A stretch of DNA of 24,838 nt from JAYUKV01 sp043764135. Its GTDB lineage: Bacteria; Patescibacteriota; JACMRA01. Below are positions 7,159 through 15,049 of the stretch, one piece after another. The first letter of the stretch is position 1, and each line of letters begins with the position of its first letter. The stretch is from positions 1 to 24,838 of the forward strand of contig JAYUKV010000146.1 in the NCBI GenBank assembly GCA_043764135.1, in the 5' to 3' direction. Below the pieces are notes generated by a model. The model worked only from the letters and a program-made list of their open reading frames with translations. It did no database searches and had not been told where the DNA came from. A program made the translations under genes and the position numbers.

Positions 7159-7404
7159 ATGACTAAATTTAATTATTTAATATTGCTGTCTTTATCATCA
7201 GCTTTATTTATTTTACTCAAAAGTTTTAATTCAGGACAAATATTAATAAATCTAGGTTTAAGCAACGGAGTATTCCTATCTTTATATTTATCTTTGTTTT
7301 ATTTATTAACAGCATATTATATAGGATTAACAAAAATTACCAATGAAATGAAATATATTTATTTAATCTTTATTTTAACAGTTTTAACACTCACACTTTT
7401 GTAG
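7159..7404 (+). CDS. Small integral membrane protein
   Basis: 81 residues, almost entirely hydrophobic: membrane segments at about 6-22, 37-56 and 64-81, joined by short polar loops (KSFNSGQ, GLTKITNEMK). No family recognised. A TATAAT at 7151-7156 is too close to the ATG to drive this start codon; a TTGACT at 7122 is badly spaced for it. It lies 86 bp before the GH16 gene, which has its own putative promoter starting just after this stop. A role in the polysaccharide locus is possible only by position. Confidence 0.55.
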   Translation: MTKFNYLILLSLSSALFILLKSFNSGQILINLGLSNGVFLSLYLSLFYLLTAYYIGLTKITNEMKYIYLIFILTVLTLTLL

Positions 7405-7409
7405 TATTA

Positions 7410-7438
7410 TTGACGAATTGATAAAATATTTCTATCTT
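7410..7438 (+). promoter_or_regulatory. putative promoter for the GH16 gene
   Basis: TTGACG (7410-7415), 17-bp spacer, TATCTT (7433-7438). It lies just after the small membrane protein stop and would give a leader of about 45 nt. Confidence 0.45.
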
Positions 7439-7490
7439 CTAAATTAGAGACACCGACTTACATATCAACTAATTTAAAAATGCGATATTT

Positions 7491-8363
7491 ATGACATTCA
7501 ATAAAACACTCCCAATTCTTAAAAATACATTATTACTATCAATGATAGTAATACTACCATCTGTTACATATTTATTATGGTCAGATGCGCTTAATTTAAC
7601 TTCTAAAGCAAGTGAAGTTGTTTTCGATCAATCAAGACTAAAGAGAACACCTTATAAAGAAACATACGCTGATGATTTATCTTATTTTGAGAACTTTTTA
7701 GGTTTCGATTATACAGGTAAATTTAAACAAATTTACAATAAAGAAAACCAATATGAAAAAAACGGTTCAATCTTTATCTCAGCTCAACAGAAATATACAG
7801 TTAATCCAACATTTAACTATCAATCAACTGATAAACGAGCAAACACTTATGATGCACAATATTCTGGTGGAAAGCTAATTTTAAAAGAAAAATTCCAATA
7901 CGGACATCTTCAGATTAAGGCAAAAGTTCCTAATATTCCAGGAACATTACCAGCTTTTTGGTTAATTAACATGGACGATCCTAGTAGTTATGGTGAAATT
8001 GATTTACTTGAAGTGCCTGGATCAGAAAAAGGTAATGCTTACGCAGCTATTCACTGGGGTAAAGACCAATCATCTCTCAAGAATAAATGGGGAATGAGAA
8101 AAATGCCTACCATCTCAACTGAATCACATTGGTACGATGTTTATAGATTCCCAGATTATATAGCAGTTCTATATGACGGAGTCAAAGTCTTGGAACTAGA
8201 TCCAAGAGTTAGCGCTTTACCAAACGGTAAGATTCCTCTTAATGAACCAATGAAGCTTGTTATGAACTTTAACATAGGTGACAAATGGGCAGGAACAATG
8301 GATAACTCTAAACTTCCAGCAGCAATTGAAGTTGAAGAAGTATCTATTAGGCATTATAGATAA
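7491..8363 (+). CDS. Glycoside hydrolase family 16, secreted or membrane-anchored
   Basis: 290 residues. An N-terminal hydrophobic segment (about 10-30) is a signal peptide or membrane anchor. The GH16 beta-jelly-roll fold is marked by YSGGKLILKEKFQYGHLQIKAKVP (a typical 'G.. E.r.K' entry strand), GTLPAFWLIN and the catalytic signature GEIDLLE, with Glu169 as nucleophile, Asp171 as helper and Glu174 as acid/base. AAIHWG, WYDVYRFPDYIAVLYDG and a closing VEVEEVSIRHYR-like strand complete it. GH16 enzymes cleave beta-1,3 or mixed beta-glucans, agar, carrageenan and related galactans; the substrate here is not readable. Its position before a synthase-deacetylase fusion suggests it trims or releases the polymer made there (inference). 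A strong terminator follows. Confidence 0.92.
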   Translation: MTFNKTLPILKNTLLLSMIVILPSVTYLLWSDALNLTSKASEVVFDQSRLKRTPYKETYADDLSYFENFLGFDYTGKFKQIYNKENQYEKNGSIFISAQQKYTVNPTFNYQSTDKRANTYDAQYSGGKLILKEKFQYGHLQIKAKVPNIPGTLPAFWLINMDDPSSYGEIDLLEVPGSEKGNAYAAIHWGKDQSSLKNKWGMRKMPTISTESHWYDVYRFPDYIAVLYDGVKVLELDPRVSALPNGKIPLNEPMKLVMNFNIGDKWAGTMDNSKLPAAIEVEEVSIRHYR

Positions 8364-8462
8364 AACAAATAAATGTTTTAAATAAAAACATTATTTCATC
8401 ACTCAAACCAAGCTCAATATCAACATTATATTAACACTATAATTTCCTATGTTTAAAACAAG

Positions 8463-8491
8463 CAAAACCCTATTTTGGGTTTTGTTTTTTT
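8463..8491 (+). terminator. Rho-independent terminator after GH16
   Basis: An 8-bp stem CAAAACCC/GGGTTTTG (8463-8470 with 8477-8484), a 6-nt loop and seven Ts (8485-8491). Confidence 0.9.
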
Positions 8492-8552
8492 ATTGATTGC
8501 TAAGTTATCTTTTGTTAATAAGATCAATAATAATGTAACACCGTTAAGGCTA

Positions 8553-8581
8553 TTGACACAATTAACTTTTTGTGTTAGTAT
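8553..8581 (+). promoter_or_regulatory. sigma70-type promoter for the deacetylase-glycosyltransferase gene
   Basis: TTGACA (8553-8558), a 17-bp spacer ending in TGT (extended -10), then TAGTAT (8576-8581). The predicted leader to ATG 8626 is about 38 nt. Confidence 0.7.
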
Positions 8582-8625
8582 CAAGATTGTAAATCAACAA
8601 GAAACAACTGTTAACTATTTCATAT

Positions 8626-11600
8626 ATGATAAAAATTATTACCAAACCTGCTTTAGAAATAAAGCACGATCTTAAGCCTGTATTTTTTGAACCTACAGGA
8701 ATTAGATGGAAAGTCTCAAAAGTGATAATCGTTCTTTTTACTATTATCTCATTGCTTGTTTCTATAGCTTTAGTAAGATACTATATTGGATTTTTTAATT
8801 CTAATAATATTCTTACAAGTTATGCAAATGACTATTCAAATGAACAAAAGAAAATCGAGAATATGGTAAACACACACGCATTTTTCTCACCTGACACTTC
8901 ATCACTTTATTTAACTGGTTCAATCAAAGAAAATATTAAGGCAATTAAACACTTAATAATCAATCCATTTGATGGAGATAAAATAAGTACAGATGGTGCT
9001 TTTACCACTGCTCTTAGCTTTTATAAAAGAAGCAACTATAATCCTACTTCAATTTACTTCAATAAAAAATCACAATCACTTGGTGTTGATAAACTAATCA
9101 ACAATAAGGAATTCGAAAACTTTATGAAAAATTCGAATGTAAATTCATTTGTTTTTGAAATTGAAGATGAATCAATGATTAATAGTTTTCTTGATTTAGG
9201 TAAAAAGTTAAATGTTAGAATTGATTTTTTGATCTCTAAGCCTGAACTTACAACTTTAAACTTTAAGAATTCAATTGTATATTACCAATTCAAAGTAAGT
9301 GAATCAAAAGATTTTACCACTCAAACAAATGTCTTTATGGAAGGCTATTCTAATCTTATCAAGTCTTCTAAAGAGGTGAGAGTAACTTTACCTTCTAGAT
9401 ATCAACAAGCTAACTCACTTGTTCCTAAAACATTTAGTACGCTCGATATCCAAAGAACTTTAAAAAAAGGAGATAATGTAAACTTTAAAAACAATATCCC
9501 AACTGTAACTATTAACAACATGGACATAAGTCTATTTGGTAAGTGGTTTTACTTTAACTTTTTAACTTCAGTAGGACAAAAGCTACCATCAACAACTTCT
9601 CTAGGTGTTGCGAACCTTGAAAATTCAGAATCTGAATCATTGGATTTTTTGATTAACAAAAAACTTGAAACAGACTTTGTCTTATCAAATAAGATTATTA
9701 CATCTGGTAACGGTTTAATTCAAAATGTAAAATCATACGGTTCAAAAGGAACAGTTTCAGCTGATACTAACAATGGTTACTTAACCTTAATTAATATTGA
9801 AAAACAGCCAATTCAAGCTGAGATAGAATACACTGGACAAGAAGCTAAGACTACAGCTCTTACTTTTGATGATGGTCCTGCTGTTGCTAACTCACCTAAG
9901 GTTCTTAAACTATTAGGTGAATACAAAGTTCAAGCAACATTCTTCGTAACAGGTCAACAAATAGTAAAACACCCTGACACACTTGTTGCTATTGCTAAAG
10001 CTGGACATCAGATTGAAAACCATACTTATTCTCACCCTTACCTTACAAATGTAACTGAGAAACAGGCGGATTGGGAGATTAGTGAGACGAATAAGTTAAT
10101 TAAGCAATACACTGGTTATGAGCCAAGGTTTTTAAGAGTTCCATATGATGCTTTTGGAGTACCAGAAACTGCTTCTGACTTAAGGATTAACAAAATAGCA
10201 GAAAATAATAATCTTAAACTATATCAAATCGACACTGATGTTAAAGACTTCGGTAAAGTTGAGGGACAAGTAGAAACAGAAATTAAAGAGGATATATATA
10301 ATGTAGATAATATTAAAACTCAAGTACTATTTCATGATGGTCCGGATTTAGATAGAACTAAATCTTTAGAAATTTTAGAAAACTTACTTGAAAAATTATC
10401 TAATGCTAAGTTTAAACTTGTTACAGTAAATTATTATGTTAACAAGACAAGTATAACGACCCCAGCAGTGGCTGATCAGCCTTGGCATCTTAAACTCATA
10501 AGTCTAAATTCATCAACTGCAGATATAATAATACTTGGTTATAATACACTTATCAATATTTTTCTAACAATCGGATCTGTTTCAGTTATCTTATTTATTA
10601 TATTTTTATTTAGAAACAAAAAGCTTAAAGCAACAGAAGATTTTTACGCTGATGTAACTGCTGTAATTCCTTGTTATAATGAAGAAAAGAATGTAATTAA
10701 TACAGTTCAATCTTTATTAGACAATGACATAGATAACCTTAAGATTCTCGTTGTAGATGATGGTTCTAAAGATACTAGTTTTATAAAACTAAAACTTGCC
10801 TTTTCTAACCACCCTAAAGTCAAAATTGTTACCAAGCCTAATGGTGGTAAATCTACAGCATTAAACTTTGGATTACAATTTGTTACTACTGAATACTTTG
10901 TAACAATGGATTCGGATACTATCTTTGCTTCTGATTCTGTAAGATTGATGTTAAGACATTTCAAAGATCCTAGAGTATCAGGTGTCGCTGGAAATGTACA
11001 AGTAGGTAACGAGTATTTTAACATGAAGAAAACTGCCCCTGAACTTAAACTGCATAAAGATTTTAACTGGATTACTACTTGTCAGAGATTCGAGTACATA
11101 ACAGGTCAAAACTTTGAAAAACTAGGCTTTAATGGAATGGGTTGTGTATTGGTAGTACCAGGCGCTATTGGATGTTTTAAAACAGCTGATGTATTAGCTT
11201 TGGGAGGATATAAGGAAGACACACTAGCAGAAGATACTAACTTAACAATTGAATTACTAAAAGTGAATAAAGTTGTTAGATACGAACCTGATGCTCTATG
11301 TTACACAGAAGCACCAGATACTCTAAAACAATTCTACAAACAAAGATTTAGATGGGCTTTTGGTACATTCCAAGTAGTATGGAAGAATAAACATATAATG
11401 TTTAATCCTAAATACGGCTCATTCTCATTATTTGCTTTGCCTTACATGGTTTTTGGATTAGTTAACTTAATTTTCTTACCTCTAACTTCAATTGGTATAA
11501 TCACAATTGTTGGTAGAATGATTCTAAGCGGTCTAAATAAATACAGTTTTTCACCATTAGATGACAAATCAACTTTAAATTTAATCTTAATATTTGTAGT

Positions 11601-11847
11601 TTTCACTTTGATATCTATTTTAAGAATTTTATACTCAATCACAAAAGATAAATCTCATAATAAATATCAAATGTTATATGCATACCCAATTATTGTAACT
11701 GTATATAACTTTTTGATTTCGTATATTACAATTAGAGCTTTCTTTGCATGCATTAAAGGTCAACGACAAGGTTGGGGACACTTAGTACGTAAAGGATCAC
11801 TTAACATGAATCAGCTAAAACAAGCTTCAACAGCTACTACAAGTTAA
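8626..11847 (+). CDS. Fusion: polysaccharide deacetylase (NodB/CE4) plus processive family 2 glycosyltransferase
   Basis: 1073 residues. One membrane segment at about 29-54 is followed by an extracytoplasmic region (55-400) without clear motifs, perhaps a degenerate GH18-like barrel as in known GH18-NodB-GT2 fusions (weak inference). The NodB domain has TFDDGP (413-418), HTYSH (466-470, metal ligands His466 and His470), RVPY (504-507) and LFHD (568-571). A second membrane segment (about 640-665) leads to a cytoplasmic GT2 domain: VIPCYNEE (from 680), VVDDGS (709-714), DSD (762-764), AEDT (868-871) and QRFRW (906-910), then several C-terminal membrane segments. This is the layout of hyaluronan, chitin and PNAG synthases, so it probably makes, exports and N-deacetylates a beta-linked amino-sugar polymer. 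It has its own promoter; the 66-residue ORF overlapping the start is a shadow. Confidence 0.93.
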   Translation: MIKIITKPALEIKHDLKPVFFEPTGIRWKVSKVIIVLFTIISLLVSIALVRYYIGFFNSNNILTSYANDYSNEQKKIENMVNTHAFFSPDTSSLYLTGSIKENIKAIKHLIINPFDGDKISTDGAFTTALSFYKRSNYNPTSIYFNKKSQSLGVDKLINNKEFENFMKNSNVNSFVFEIEDESMINSFLDLGKKLNVRIDFLISKPELTTLNFKNSIVYYQFKVSESKDFTTQTNVFMEGYSNLIKSSKEVRVTLPSRYQQANSLVPKTFSTLDIQRTLKKGDNVNFKNNIPTVTINNMDISLFGKWFYFNFLTSVGQKLPSTTSLGVANLENSESESLDFLINKKLETDFVLSNKIITSGNGLIQNVKSYGSKGTVSADTNNGYLTLINIEKQPIQAEIEYTGQEAKTTALTFDDGPAVANSPKVLKLLGEYKVQATFFVTGQQIVKHPDTLVAIAKAGHQIENHTYSHPYLTNVTEKQADWEISETNKLIKQYTGYEPRFLRVPYDAFGVPETASDLRINKIAENNNLKLYQIDTDVKDFGKVEGQVETEIKEDIYNVDNIKTQVLFHDGPDLDRTKSLEILENLLEKLSNAKFKLVTVNYYVNKTSITTPAVADQPWHLKLISLNSSTADIIILGYNTLINIFLTIGSVSVILFIIFLFRNKKLKATEDFYADVTAVIPCYNEEKNVINTVQSLLDNDIDNLKILVVDDGSKDTSFIKLKLAFSNHPKVKIVTKPNGGKSTALNFGLQFVTTEYFVTMDSDTIFASDSVRLMLRHFKDPRVSGVAGNVQVGNEYFNMKKTAPELKLHKDFNWITTCQRFEYITGQNFEKLGFNGMGCVLVVPGAIGCFKTADVLALGGYKEDTLAEDTNLTIELLKVNKVVRYEPDALCYTEAPDTLKQFYKQRFRWAFGTFQVVWKNKHIMFNPKYGSFSLFALPYMVFGLVNLIFLPLTSIGIITIVGRMILSGLNKYSFSPLDDKSTLNLILIFVVFTLISILRILYSITKDKSHNKYQMLYAYPIIVTVYNFLISYITIRAFFACIKGQRQGWGHLVRKGSLNMNQLKQASTATTS

Positions 11848-11854
11848 TAAAAAA

Positions 11855-11885
11855 AACAACTCCTCAAATGAGGGTTGTTTTTTTG
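11855..11885. terminator. Bidirectional terminator between the fusion gene and mscL
   Basis: A 10-bp stem, AACAAC plus CCTC (11855-11865, one bulged T) with GAGGGTTGTT (11870-11879), and a 4-nt loop. Ts follow on the plus strand (11880-11884) and an A run precedes it (11848-11856), which gives Ts on the minus strand. It can serve both convergent genes. Confidence 0.88.
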
Positions 11886-11922
11886 ATATTAATTAATATA
11901 ATTATTGAATTAATCACTTAGA

Positions 11923-12291
11923 TTACATTCCTGAAGCAGTTGTATCACTTTCATCCATGAACTTACTAATTAAGAACTTAACTGCAATAAATACAATTAA
12001 TAATAATACTAGGAAGTTAATAGTTGAAGAGATCAAATCACCTACAAGAAGTTGTTCTTGCTTTTGACCTGCAACTACTTCTGGTAAACTAATTGTTCCT
12101 CCTGGTTTAAAGTTTAAGAAAGAAAGGACGTAGTTAACTAGTGGAGTAACAATTGTTCTTACAATTTCATCTACAAAAGTTTTTACTGCACCACCAACTA
12201 CCACACCAATCGCTAAACCAATTACTCCAAATTTCTTAAGGAAATCAAAGAACTCGTTAACTAACGAAGTTCTACTATTCATCATGTTCAT
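11923..12291 (-). CDS. mscL: Large-conductance mechanosensitive channel
   Basis: 122 residues, slightly short of the usual 130-150. The N-terminal helix (SLVNEFFDFLKKFGVIG) leads into TM1, GLAIGVVVGGAVKTFVDEIV (25-44), the pore-lining helix with the conserved Gly/Ala pattern. A periplasmic loop (60-82) and TM2 (about 88-110, STINFLVLLLIVFIAVKFLI) follow. The C-terminal bundle is reduced to a short acidic tail (MDESDTTASGM). MscL opens under membrane tension to relieve osmotic downshock. The start is ATG 12291; ATGs at codons 3 and 4 are alternatives. There is no Shine-Dalgarno site. It shares a 15-bp upstream motif at the same spacing as the HAM1-like gene. Confidence 0.93.
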   Translation of the reverse strand: MNMMNSRTSLVNEFFDFLKKFGVIGLAIGVVVGGAVKTFVDEIVRTIVTPLVNYVLSFLNFKPGGTISLPEVVAGQKQEQLLVGDLISSTINFLVLLLIVFIAVKFLISKFMDESDTTASGM

Positions 12292-12322
12292 GTATTAGTA
12301 TTATTTTATAATTTTTACTTTT

Positions 12323-12337
12323 TTGGCAAGTGAGTTA
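12323..12337 (-). promoter_or_regulatory. shared upstream motif, mscL copy
   Basis: TAACTCACTTGCCAA on the minus strand, ending 31 nt before the mscL ATG. The HAM1-like gene has TAACTTACTTGCCAA at the same 31-nt distance. TTGCCA may be the -35 box, with AATAAT 18 bp further on. Confidence 0.5.
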
Positions 12338-12397
12338 TCAACCTTTATTGATATCAAAGATCACAAGTGTGTAATTAGTTATCAACAATATGAAAAA

Positions 12398-13048
12398 TTA
12401 TTCTTTTCTAAGCTGGATTTTACTAATTAATTTACCCACTGCTTTGAAACTTGGAGAGATATAATTGATATAATCAGTATCATCAAACTCGTTTATATAT
12501 TTATCAGAAACCTTAATAAATGAGTTTATCGGAAAGTTTAAGTCTTTTACATACATGGTATCTACCATTTGAACTGGTCTTGTAGCTTTTTCTTTTAGAG
12601 TGTTTTGTCCATCGTATATCGTATAAGCGTCTGTAAAATAGCCATCAAGTTTACCACCGTATTTTTTTGTTAAACCAGAATAGAATGTGGCCATCTTATT
12701 AAATGTCTCTTCTACTGTTTCTGGAAATACCCCTGCTCCAGCTATTGATTTTACATGTGGTCCTGGTTGTTCTTTTCTACCAACGTTATGGAAGTACAGC
12801 CCGGTGTCTACTCCTAAGCTTATCCATTTTCCTTTTGGAAGTTCTACTTCTGATTTTATAAGTGCTGAATAATATTTTTTTGCTTTTTCTTCCGCGTTCT
12901 GTTCTTCCAAATCTGCATCTTCATCAACTTCAGGTAATGGTATTCCTAATTCTTGACAAGTGTAGATCGTTACAGCATCACCATTAAAAAATCTTTTGTA
13001 TCTAACAGCTTTTCCAGGGTTAGATGTAGCTAATAAAATATTGAGCAT
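12398..13048 (-). CDS. HAM1/RdgB-like non-canonical purine NTP pyrophosphatase
   Basis: 216 residues. The N-terminus LLATSNPGKAVRYKRFF (5-21) is the family signature (SxNxxK). It is followed by LGIPLPEVDEDADLEEQNAEEKAKKYYSAL, which carries the acidic and NAxxKA-type region, and by SLGVDTGLYFHNVG, the conserved D-[ST]-G-L active-site segment. The rest is more divergent than E. coli RdgB (197 residues), with EKATRPVQMVDTMYV and a C-terminal SPSFKAVGKLISKIQ. Typical members convert ITP, dITP and XTP to monophosphates plus PPi. A different or narrower substrate is possible given the divergence. It is divergent from the PrgI-like gene and upstream of mscL. Promoter-like TTGCCA-16-TAAACT with a TG extension gives an almost leaderless mRNA. 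Confidence 0.82.
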   Translation of the reverse strand: MLNILLATSNPGKAVRYKRFFNGDAVTIYTCQELGIPLPEVDEDADLEEQNAEEKAKKYYSALIKSEVELPKGKWISLGVDTGLYFHNVGRKEQPGPHVKSIAGAGVFPETVEETFNKMATFYSGLTKKYGGKLDGYFTDAYTIYDGQNTLKEKATRPVQMVDTMYVKDLNFPINSFIKVSDKYINEFDDTDYINYISPSFKAVGKLISKIQLRKE

Positions 13049-13079
13049 AGTACTTTCAAGTTTAACAAATAACTCAATA

Positions 13080-13094
13080 TTGGCAAGTAAGTTA
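13080..13094 (-). promoter_or_regulatory. shared upstream motif, HAM1-like copy
   Basis: TAACTTACTTGCCAA on the minus strand, ending 31 nt before the start codon. It matches the mscL copy at 14 of 15 positions and at identical distance. TTGCCA (13086-13081) is the -35, followed after 16 bp by TGT-TAAACT. Confidence 0.55.
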
Positions 13095-13105
13095 AATATT
13101 TAATT

Positions 13106-13134
13106 TTTACAATTTTCTTTTTAGCTGTTATAAT
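13106..13134 (+). promoter_or_regulatory. near-consensus promoter of a leaderless PrgI-like mRNA
   Basis: TTTACA (13106-13111), 17-bp spacer ending in TGT (extended -10), TATAAT (13129-13134). Transcription should begin at about 13141, two bases before the ATG at 13143. Confidence 0.75.
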
Positions 13135-13142
13135 ATTGTAAT

Positions 13143-13739
13143 ATGGCAATGTATCAAATCCCTCAATTCTTGGATTCTGGAGATAAAGTGTTCTTCTCAT
13201 TAACTTTTATACAACTTATTTACTTATTGATTGGCTTCTTTAGCTCGGTAGGTATATATTACTTTATCTTATTTCTATTCCCTGCTGTTGGGGTTTATGG
13301 TATTATTCCTGCTATTCCTTTTTTCTTAGTTTTTTTGTATTTAGCAATTGGTAGATTTAATGGTCGAGACACTTATTTGTATGTTGGAAAGTTTATAAAA
13401 CTTTTTACCACTTCTCCACATATGACTTATACTCACCAAGCTGATCTTTCTGATTTATTTGAGAAATTCGGTTCGTTGGATCTTGATCTTAAAATGAAAG
13501 AATTTGATACTAGATATGAATCTATTAAAGCCCAAAAACTTAAAGAGTTATCTATGGGAACAGTTGAGCGTAAAACTCAATATATAAAAGAATTAGGTTC
13601 AAACCTAGATGCTAACTACATAAACACATCCGCTTACATTGCCGAAAAAGACGCTAAGCTAAGATCAAGACAAGACTTACTACAAGAGTTAACAAATAGA
13701 AACAAACCAAAACCAAACGACAAACAGCCAAATAAATAA
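13143..13739 (+). CDS. PrgI-family membrane protein (type IV secretion/pilus-associated)
   Basis: 198 residues. The N-terminus MAMYQIPQFLDSGDKVFFSLTFIQ is the PrgI signature (short polar lead with a Y..P.F.D..DK motif). It runs into two close membrane helices, about 23-45 and 49-69. After GRFNGRDTYLYVGKFIKLFTTSP the C-terminal 90 residues are highly charged and probably coiled-coil or disordered, ending in a Lys/Asn/Pro-rich tail. PrgI-like proteins are encoded with VirB4-type ATPases in Gram-positive conjugation systems and are common in CPR genomes; the partner ATPase is not in this window. Two secretion-type membrane proteins lie 4-6 kb downstream. No Shine-Dalgarno site is present and the promoter predicts a leaderless mRNA. 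Confidence 0.82.
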   Translation: MAMYQIPQFLDSGDKVFFSLTFIQLIYLLIGFFSSVGIYYFILFLFPAVGVYGIIPAIPFFLVFLYLAIGRFNGRDTYLYVGKFIKLFTTSPHMTYTHQADLSDLFEKFGSLDLDLKMKEFDTRYESIKAQKLKELSMGTVERKTQYIKELGSNLDANYINTSAYIAEKDAKLRSRQDLLQELTNRNKPKPNDKQPNK

Positions 13740-13750
13740 ATAGCTATAAA

Positions 13751-13778
13751 AAATAAACCTCAAAGGTTTTATTTTTTT
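13751..13778. terminator. Bidirectional terminator between the PrgI-like gene and frr
   Basis: The stem AAATAAACCT (13751-13760) pairs with AGGTTTTATTT (13764-13774, one bulge), with T runs on both strands. It overlaps the frr stop codon (13777-13779). Confidence 0.75.
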
Positions 13779-14313
13779 ACATCTTCATCAATTCGTCTTC
13801 TTTCTGTTTTGTAAGTTTTTCTATTTCTTTGTTAAGACTATCAACGTCTTTTTGTAAGTTGGTCTCTATCTTCTTTAGTTCGTCTTCACTGATTTCAGAA
13901 TTTTCTTTCTGCTTTTTGGCAGAAGTCATAAGGCTTTGTCTTTCTTGTCTTACTACTATTTTGGCACTTTCTTCTTCTTTCTTTAATTCTTTTACTCTGA
14001 TCTTACGAGAGTCTTCAGTCATTGGTGGGAAGTTAAGTATAACACCCGCTCCATTGTCGATTGGATTAACTCCAATATTCGCTAATGAAATAGCTTTAGA
14101 TATAGCTTGTAATAACCCTTTGTCAAAAGGTGTAATAACTAATTGAGCTGACTCTGGCTTGTTAACTGTGGCTACTTCAATAATTTTCATTTTTGAATCG
14201 TAAGCTTCAACAAAAATATTATCTAATATTGATGCATTAACTGTTCCTGATCTTATTGTTGATAAAACTTTTTTGTAATGATCTAGAATTTTATTGGTAT
14301 TTAGATTTGACAT
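13777..14313 (-). CDS. frr: Ribosome-recycling factor
   Basis: 178 residues, close to the usual 185. RRF frees ribosomes from mRNA after termination, together with EF-G. The family core is present: STIRSGTVNASILDNIFVEAY (18-38, equivalent to RTGRA.P..LD...V.YYG), ITPFDKGLLQAISKAI (60-75), LANIGVNPIDNGAGVILNFPPMTEDSRK (the GlyNP...I...P.LTEERR segment) and ISEDELKKIETNLQK. The C-terminal helix is Lys-rich and ends EDELMKM. The ATG has no Shine-Dalgarno site; TTGACT lies 33-38 bp upstream but its -10 is unclear. It is convergent with the PrgI-like gene. Confidence 0.95.
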   Translation of the reverse strand: MSNLNTNKILDHYKKVLSTIRSGTVNASILDNIFVEAYDSKMKIIEVATVNKPESAQLVITPFDKGLLQAISKAISLANIGVNPIDNGAGVILNFPPMTEDSRKIRVKELKKEEESAKIVVRQERQSLMTSAKKQKENSEISEDELKKIETNLQKDVDSLNKEIEKLTKQKEDELMKM

Positions 14314-14360
14314 ATATATTAGTAGGATTAGTACTTTTATAGTTTTTAGTCAAATAAATA

Positions 14361-14391
14361 ATACACTCTTTCAGTAGTTGAAAAAGTGTAT
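14361..14391 (-). terminator. hairpin, probable terminator of the 14411-14740 gene
   Basis: A 13-nt stem with one mismatch (14361-14373 with 14379-14391, ATACACT...AGTGTAT) and a short loop. On the minus strand it is followed by a T-rich stretch rather than an unbroken T run. Confidence 0.5.
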
Positions 14392-14410
14392 GTTTTGAAA
14401 AAAAATCAGT

Positions 14411-14740
14411 TTATTTGATTTTTAGATGTCTCATGTCTTCAATGAGATAACCATAGCCAGTCTTTTTTAAAACTCCTTGAACTTTTAAGCCAAGTCCCAA
14501 CTCAATTAAAAGATCTTCATTTTGTTCATTTTTAATGAACAATTGAATGACTGTTTTCATCAGTGCAGATTCTGCTGAGTCAGGTTGAACCCCATAGCAT
14601 CGTCCATTGAAGAAAAACGTAACAAAGTAATCTTGCCCATTGTGGTTATAAGCACCACCAAAGAGTAAGCTTAGAAATGAATCCACCTTGTTTGCTTTTC
14701 TAACATAGAAAAGCGGATCATATCGATAATTATTTACCAT
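14411..14740 (-). CDS. Unknown small protein
   Basis: 109 residues from ATG 14740 (MVNNYRYDPLFYV). A GTG 9 bases earlier would add three residues; neither start has a Shine-Dalgarno site. The product is mixed alpha/beta in appearance, with an aromatic segment (YNHNGQDYFVTFFFNGRCYG, 35-54 from ATG), an acidic/hydrophobic helix (SAESALMKTVIQLFIKNE) and a C-terminal KKTGYGYLIEDMRHLKIK. No domain recognised, no signal peptide. A good promoter (14787-14815) lies upstream, and copy B of the inverted-repeat element lies immediately beyond it. Confidence 0.7.
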   Translation of the reverse strand: MVNNYRYDPLFYVRKANKVDSFLSLLFGGAYNHNGQDYFVTFFFNGRCYGVQPDSAESALMKTVIQLFIKNEQNEDLLIELGLGLKVQGVLKKTGYGYLIEDMRHLKIK

Positions 14741-14786
14741 TTCAATCACACTTTTTTTTAATGAACAAGTTTACATTTTCTAATTA

Positions 14787-14815
14787 AATATACCACACTT
14801 TTGCAGCTTTGGCAA
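14787..14815 (-). promoter_or_regulatory. promoter of the 14411-14740 gene
   Basis: On the minus strand TTGCCA (14815-14810), 17-bp spacer, TATATT (14792-14787). It sits 11 bp from copy B and would give a leader of about 40 nt. Confidence 0.65.
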
Positions 14816-14825
14816 TAGCTAAATT

Positions 14826-14947
14826 GGAGTTAGTTAGTAATGAATCAGTCTCTACGGTTTAACAACAAAAAATGCAACAATCCCCTCATTGTGATTGGCA
14901 TATTTTTGTGATAAACTCATGATACAAATTCATTACTAACTAGCTCC
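14826..14947. repeat. Inverted-repeat element, copy B (122 bp)
   Basis: Left arm 14826-14846 pairs with right arm 14927-14947; one of the two differences between the arms becomes a G-U pair in RNA. It matches copy A (4819-4939) with 8 substitutions and one indel. Core 14885-14924 is identical to 4878-4917. ATT flanks both ends. As with copy A, it lies about 80 bp upstream of a minus-strand unknown gene. Confidence 0.85.
14889..14917 (+). promoter_or_regulatory. promoter-like sequence in the conserved core of copy B
   Basis: TTGTGA (14889-14894), 17-bp spacer, TAAACT (14912-14917), identical to copy A. Confidence 0.35.
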
Positions 14948-15049
14948 ATTCCCTTCTAATATTGAATTAGATCTGACACTGACACTTATATGTGTTATAA
15001 ATTTTAAAGATGAATCAAAAAAGACTGAATCTATATTTTTTAAATAATA

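Noticed and set aside
8475..8675. 66-residue plus-strand ORF overlapping the start of the deacetylase-glycosyltransferase fusion
   Set aside because: It runs through the terminator T tract and the fusion gene's promoter, is in another frame from the fusion, and has no protein-like composition.
10707..11024. 105-residue minus-strand ORF inside the GT2 domain
   Set aside because: Antisense to the conserved glycosyltransferase motifs; shadow of the real frame.
13829..14146. 105-residue plus-strand ORF inside frr
   Set aside because: Antisense to a clear ribosome-recycling factor; Ser/Leu-rich reading typical of shadows.
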